Assembly: GCA_014695325.1 (NCBI GenBank) | Contig: JACJNZ010000058.1 | Span: forward strand, 1-64,000 | Direction of reading: 5' to 3' | DNA: 64,000 nt | Source of the DNA: Cyanobacteria bacterium FACHB-502 | GTDB taxonomy: Bacteria > Cyanobacteriota > Cyanobacteriia > Elainellales > Elainellaceae | Shown: positions 60,525 to 64,000 of the stretch, piece after piece | How the letters are laid out: every line of letters starts with the position of its first letter | Numbering within the stretch: the first letter of the stretch is position 1 | Made by a program: the position numbers and the translations under genes | The notes under the pieces: generated by a model | Told to the model about the DNA's origin: nothing | The model's database searches: none | Seen by the model: the letters and a program-made list of their open reading frames with translations, nothing else

Positions 60525-61508
60525 CTAGCCGTTGAGCCAGCGAGCTGCATCCTTCGCGTGGTAGGTGAGAATCAGGTCTGCGCCCGATCGCTTGAAGCCA
60601 GTTAGCGTTTCCATCACGACGCGCTGTTCATCGACCCAGCCGTTTAGCGCCGCCGCTTTCACCATTGCATACTCGCCAGAGACATTGTAGGCAGCGACAG
60701 GCAGATTGGTTGCCTGCTTCACGCGCCAGATAATGTCCATATACGCCAGAGCAGGCTTCACCATGAGCATATCTGCACCTTCAGCAATGTCGAGTTCGAT
60801 TTCCTTCAGGGCCTCCTTGCCATTTGCCGGGTCCATCTGATAGGTGCGACGATCGCCAAACTGTGGAGTAGACTCTGCTGCATCGCGGAACGGACCATAG
60901 TATGCCGAAGCATATTTTGCAGCGTAGGACATGATCGGAATATCCTGATAGCCTGCTTCATCCAGACCCGATCGAATTGCCTGCACAAAGCCATCCATCA
61001 TCCCGGAGGGCGCAATAATATCAGCTCCTGCTTTTGCCTGCGCCACAGCCGTTTTTTTCAGCAGTTCTAGCGTGGGATCATTCAGCACGCGCCCGGTCAG
61101 GTCGCCCACTTGCAAATAGCCGCAGTGACCGTGGGAGGTATATTCACACAGGCAAGTGTCGTTGATGACGATCAGATCAGGGACGGCTTCCTTTACCGCA
61201 GTGGTTGCGCGTTGAACAATGCCGCACTCATGCCATGCGTCGGTGGCATCGGTGTCTTTGTCGGCGGGAATGCCAAACAGAATAATCGCGGGAATTCCCA
61301 GGTCGTAAACTTCTTTTGCTTCTTCGACAATTTTGTCAACCGAAAGCTGATAAACGCCCGGCATCGATCGCACCTCGTTAGCAATCGACTCACCCGGAAC
61401 CGCAAAAAGCGGATAAATCAGATCGCTGGTCGTCAAAACGTTTTCCTGCACCATGCGGCGGAGCTGCGGATGGCTACGAAGGCGACGGGGGCGATGGGTC
61501 GGAAACAT
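60525..61508 (-). CDS. hemB: Delta-aminolaevulinic acid dehydratase (porphobilinogen synthase)
   Basis: The 327-residue enzyme condenses two molecules of 5-aminolaevulinate to porphobilinogen, the first common step to haem, chlorophyll and bilins. The two active-site lysines are in [15 protein letters not shown] and [10 protein letters not shown]. The metal-site region [16 protein letters not shown] keeps three Cys, compatible with zinc or mixed metal dependence. Other family segments are [24 protein letters not shown] and [11 protein letters not shown]. Length is standard. It precedes the chelatase-like gene on the same strand, grouping early and late tetrapyrrole steps. Confidence 0.98.
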   Translation of the reverse strand: MFPTHRPRRLRSHPQLRRMVQENVLTTSDLIYPLFAVPGESIANEVRSMPGVYQLSVDKIVEEAKEVYDLGIPAIILFGIPADKDTDATDAWHECGIVQRATTAVKEAVPDLIVINDTCLCEYTSHGHCGYLQVGDLTGRVLNDPTLELLKKTAVAQAKAGADIIAPSGMMDGFVQAIRSGLDEAGYQDIPIMSYAAKYASAYYGPFRDAAESTPQFGDRRTYQMDPANGKEALKEIELDIAEGADMLMVKPALAYMDIIWRVKQATNLPVAAYNVSGEYAMVKAAALNGWVDEQRVVMETLTGFKRSGADLILTYHAKDAARWLNG

Positions 61509-61739
61509 AGATTTACTAAAAGGAGTCTGCTTGCTGATTCTTAAAAGTTTAGAACCTGAACGCCCCCCTTACCTCTACGGGAGTTACAAACCGTAAAGAT
61601 AGCCTTGATCAAACGCGCTTACTGCGACCTGAACTTCACAAACTGAAACGTAATCGTTCCAGCGATCGTTCTCAGCAGCGAGAGCATTAGGGCAAAACGA
61701 TTGGAGCAAAACGACTGGGGCAAACCGAAAAAATCCTGC

Positions 61740-62156
61740 CTAATCTCCTGAAAGATGAACAACCAGTTCCCTGCGGTGGCCGTGATCTCGATGCTCCCAC
61801 ACATAAATACCCTGCCAGGTTCCCAGTACAAGACGACCGTTTGCGATCGGAATTTGCTCTGAAGTGTGAGTCAGGACGGTGCGAATATGGGCAGGCATAT
61901 CATCCGGTCCTTCGGTGCTGTGAATGTAGTTGTACCCGTCGGGCACCAGTTTCGCCAGAAAGTTAGACAAATCTTTTAACACGTCTGGATCAGCATTTTC
62001 TTGAATAATCAAACTGGCAGAGGTATGGCGAAGAAACAGCGTACAAAGCCCGGTTTGAATTCCCGCATCAGCAACGATCGCCGCAACTTTTGAGGTGATT
62101 TTATGGAGAGATTTGCCGTTGGTCTGAATGGTAATCGCTTGCTGATAGTGAGACAT
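61740..62156 (-). CDS. YjbQ/UPF0047 family protein
   Basis: The 138-residue protein is a member of the YjbQ (UPF0047) family, sometimes listed as secondary thiamine-phosphate synthase because homologues can replace ThiE in vivo when overproduced. Diagnostic features are GLCTLFLRHTSASLIIQENADPDVLKDL, GPDDMPAHIRTVLT and the C-terminal LGTWQGIYVWEHRDHGHRRELVVHLSG, with conserved His and Asp/Glu residues. It is small, cytoplasmic and trimeric in known structures. The physiological role is not settled. No thi genes are nearby. Confidence 0.93.
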   Translation of the reverse strand: MSHYQQAITIQTNGKSLHKITSKVAAIVADAGIQTGLCTLFLRHTSASLIIQENADPDVLKDLSNFLAKLVPDGYNYIHSTEGPDDMPAHIRTVLTHTSEQIPIANGRLVLGTWQGIYVWEHRDHGHRRELVVHLSGD

Positions 62157-62271
62157 AGCGGGGTGTTAAGAACCTGTTTCTATTTTTGTTGTCTGTCTTT
62201 ATTGTAAAATTTCCGCTGCTCATCTTGCTTCATTTCGATATTCTGGTGGGCTTCACTGATTCTTAGCGTCT

Positions 62272-62601
62272 TATCCAGCAGGTCCTATCCAGCAGTGTCA
62301 TGAAGCCATGTCCCTTTTGCTTGTTTTTGATCTAGCGGTACGCTATCTAGCGATACACTTCAACTCGTTTGCGCTAGTGTTGAGATTTTTTAACAATTTA
62401 CAGTTTTAATTCATTGTGGCATCACCGATTCTCAAACGTTTTTCTTTCATCGTCTGCTCGATCGCACAATGGCTTTTCAAGCTGTAAATGCTTGGAGACG
62501 ACCCAAATTCAGCGAGATGACTGCGAATTTCAGAACCTTAAAAAGGAGCGTCAGCGATCGGGACGTTATTACGCGAGATTTAGACGTTATTACGCGAGAT
62601 T
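62272..62601. repeat. Three separate short direct repeats in a 593-base gap
   Basis: tatccagcag occurs at 62272-62281 and 62286-62295 (period 14); atctagcggtacgct / atctagcgatacact occupy 62330-62359; and gacgttattacgcgagatt occurs at 62562-62580 and 62583-62601 (period 21). The gap 62157-62749 holds no convincing gene apart from these and the palindrome at 62708-62726. Confidence 0.88.
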
Positions 62602-62707
62602 CAATTTAAATATTTGCCAGACCCGACAAAAAGGTCGATTTAACCAGCCGTCGTCTTAACTCAGGAACTTTATTACAAACAGCACCGTCAATACACGATG
62701 GAACCTA

Positions 62708-62726
62708 CAGAATCACTGTGATTCTG
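62708..62726. promoter_or_regulatory. Perfect 19-bp palindrome upstream of the PPC protein
   Basis: cagaatcac and gtgattctg are perfect inverted repeats around a single T. The site ends 23 bases before the ATG at 62750 and has no following T run, so it could be a repressor or activator operator, or a hairpin in the mRNA leader near the ribosome site. Confidence 0.6.
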
Positions 62727-62749
62727 CACTCATTTGAGGCTGTTGACCC

Positions 62750-63592
62750 ATGCTGTTCAACTCTTCGTCTCGTCCCGCTAATCAGGACAACCCATTTGCC
62801 AATCGCACCCGCTTGTTTAACTTCTCATCTGACTATGGTGACAGCCTGAAGAATGCCGAAAATATTGGCAGCATCAAGCGCGGCAAAAGCTACGACTATT
62901 CCGGGGACGTAGGCGGTGACGATCTCGATTTCTTTAAATTTAAGCTCGATCGCCGGGGCAAAATCTTTGCGACGCTCAATAACAAAAGCGATCGCGATGA
63001 ACCGATCGCCATTAGCCTGCTAAATCGTCAGGGCAAAGTGGTGAAAGCCCAAGATAACTTTCTGTTTGCCAACGTTGAAGCAGGGGAGAGCCAGACGATC
63101 TCCGTGAGAGGACTGGCAAAAGGAACTTATTTTCTCCGCATTCAGAGCGAAAACGGACGGGACGAAGACTATGATCTGAACTTATCCCAGTCTGGCTCTT
63201 CCTCACCGACCCCGGGATTTGATCAGTCGGTCAATCTCGGTACGCTGCGACCGGGCGATCTTTTCTCTGAATCGGGAACGGTGGGCGGCAGCGACGTTGA
63301 CTTTTACCGCTTCAGCGTAGACAACACCAGCCGCATTTCTGCCCGTCTCAGTAGCTCAGATTTCAACGCAGACCCGATCGCCTTCTCGATTCTAGACAGC
63401 CAGCGACGTACGGTAATGACCGAGAGCGGCAGATTTTTGTTTAGTAACGTGGAAGGCGGTGATAGTGACACGCTGTTTGCGCCCACCCTGGCTTCGGGAA
63501 CGTACTATGTGCGGGTGCAGAGCGAACAGGGACGCAACGAACCCTATCAATTGTTGGTAGAGCGATCGACAGTGACGGTGACTCCAATTTAG
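62750..63592 (+). CDS. Protein with two pre-peptidase C-terminal (PPC) domains
   Basis: The 280-residue protein has two repeats of a bacterial PPC-type beta-sandwich: YDYSGDVGGDDLDFFKFKLDRRGKIFATL ... GTYFLRIQSENGRDEDYDLNLSQ (about 45-145) and FSESGTVGGSDVDFYRFSVDNTSRISARL ... SGTYYVRVQSEQGRNEPYQLLVE (about 165-275). PPC domains usually sit at the end of secreted peptidases; here they stand alone. No N-terminal signal peptide is visible, so if exported it may use a type I or other non-classical path. Asp-rich loops (GGDDLDF, GGSDVDF) suggest calcium binding. Confidence 0.9.
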   Translation: MLFNSSSRPANQDNPFANRTRLFNFSSDYGDSLKNAENIGSIKRGKSYDYSGDVGGDDLDFFKFKLDRRGKIFATLNNKSDRDEPIAISLLNRQGKVVKAQDNFLFANVEAGESQTISVRGLAKGTYFLRIQSENGRDEDYDLNLSQSGSSSPTPGFDQSVNLGTLRPGDLFSESGTVGGSDVDFYRFSVDNTSRISARLSSSDFNADPIAFSILDSQRRTVMTESGRFLFSNVEGGDSDTLFAPTLASGTYYVRVQSEQGRNEPYQLLVERSTVTVTPI

Positions 63593-63650
63593 CGTTCCTG
63601 CTCTGACTCGTCCCTCTAGGACGTGCTTTAACGCTTTCTAATGGTGGTTT

Positions 63651-63667
63651 ACTTACCGATGGTAAGT
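63651..63667. repeat. Short inverted repeat between convergent genes
   Basis: acttacc and ggtaagt pair around a three-base loop in the 123-base gap between the PPC protein gene and miaA. It may mark the transcript end, though no T run follows. A second small hairpin, cgtcc / ggacg, lies at 63609-63623. Confidence 0.4.
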
Positions 63668-63715
63668 GACTGATCCGAGCGCTTTTACAGCACATTCTGG
63701 GGGGACAGTTCACCG

Positions 63716-64000
63716 CTAGCTGATTTTAAACGTCCTCCTATCGAACGGGGGAAAATTTCCTGCGGCGATCTGCACAAACTCCTTTACTCGCTTCATGACT
63801 CGATCGCTTAAATCTGGCGCATCCGCATCAAACCATTCGATCGATCGATCGGCGTGAAACCAGGTACGCTGCTGCTTGGCAAATTGTCGGGTATGCAAAA
63901 CGACGCGCGATTGTGCCTCTGTCAGGGAGATTTCACCGGAAAGAAACTGCCTGATTTCCTGATAGCCCAGGGTGTTGAGCAACGGTAAATCGGCTCCATA
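63716..64000 (-). CDS. miaA: tRNA dimethylallyltransferase, C-terminal part (runs off the window)
   Basis: The minus-strand frame is open to the right edge and reads YGADLPLLNTLGYQEIRQFL, then a basic region with FAKQQRTWFHADRSIEWFD and an ending near KRVKEFVQ. This is the C-terminal end of MiaA, which adds a dimethylallyl group to A37 of tRNAs reading UNN codons; the LGYQEI and (R/K)QxTWFR-type segments are typical. The N-terminal P-loop part lies beyond base 64000, so the gene is partial only because of the window edge. Confidence 0.9.
   Translation of the reverse strand, partial: YGADLPLLNTLGYQEIRQFLSGEISLTEAQSRVVLHTRQFAKQQRTWFHADRSIEWFDADAPDLSDRVMKRVKEFVQIAAGNFPPFDRRTFKIS

Noticed and set aside
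62414-62659. 81-codon frame in the gap before the PPC gene
   Set aside because: It spans two copies of a direct repeat and reads as low-quality sequence with no ribosome site or family resemblance.
1-64000. CRISPR arrays, insertion sequences and prophage genes
   Set aside because: None found. The tandem repeats have units of about 10-21 bp without unique spacers, and no transposase, integrase or phage structural protein is encoded.

Overview
The window looks like chromosomal DNA of a cyanobacterium, probably filamentous (Leptolyngbya/Oscillatoriales-like; this placement is inference). The octamer GCGATCGC and its core CGATCG (the HIP1 palindrome) recur throughout. The gene content is phototroph-typical: an H-subunit homologue of magnesium chelatase, HemB, a phycobiliprotein-like protein, a class II fructose-bisphosphate aldolase with the long cyanobacterial form, and several families best known from cyanobacteria. 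I see no rRNA, tRNA, CRISPR array, phage module or intact transposase. One structural RNA gene is clear: the small SRP RNA at about 13.52-13.61 kb.

Layout. 0-7.4 kb: a small unknown protein, aldolase with its terminator, a Vat-type acetyltransferase, a phytochelatin-synthase-like peptidase, an unusual DEDDh exonuclease/P-loop ATPase fusion, a PNPOx-fold flavoprotein and a metallophosphoesterase. 7.9-13.4 kb: a type I secretion operon (parvulin isomerase, ABC exporter with cyclic-nucleotide-binding and degenerate C39 domains, HlyD-type adaptor). 13.5-20.7 kb: SRP RNA, phasin-like protein, a four-cysteine protein, a PabB-PabC fusion, a glycosyltransferase and a hybrid PAS histidine kinase. 21-33.4 kb: thioredoxin-like protein, a decayed glycosyltransferase, a potassium-channel-like protein, a MerA-like flavoprotein, aminopeptidase P, a cytochrome-b561-like membrane protein, an M16 protease pair, a secreted pentapeptide-repeat protein, a second class II aldolase and GcvT.

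33.9-40.3 kb is a leftward polysaccharide operon: ABC-2 permease (Wzm type), ATPase (Wzt type) and four GT2 glycosyltransferases, mostly with overlapping stops and starts. 40.5-45.1 kb holds two TRAP-type solute-binding proteins followed by a membrane histidine kinase, with no TRAP permease genes beside them. This suggests ligand sensing rather than, or as well as, uptake. 45.2-48.1 kb carries a SUI1/eIF1-like factor, TrpB, an RNase D-like exonuclease and a divergent phycobiliprotein-like protein. 48.4-55.6 kb is an alpha-glucan/trehalose neighbourhood: MalQ, a trehalose synthase-maltokinase fusion whose kinase motif reads HGN instead of HGD, and a GT4 enzyme. 55.7-64 kb holds an Sfp/HetI-type phosphopantetheinyl transferase, a ChlH/BchH-like paralogue, HemB, a YjbQ-family protein, a double PPC-domain protein behind a perfect 19-bp palindrome, and the C-terminal part of MiaA running off the right edge.

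Two repeat phenomena cut across the window. A G/C-tract repeat with a shared core (gggggactttgaa) occurs in at least three intergenic places. Many non-coding gaps carry 2-4 copies of short (10-21 bp) direct tandem repeats. The most interesting candidates for little-described biology are the exonuclease-ATPase fusion, the permease-less TRAP-receptor/kinase cassette, the secretion operon with its sensor-like N-terminal domain, and the altered maltokinase.
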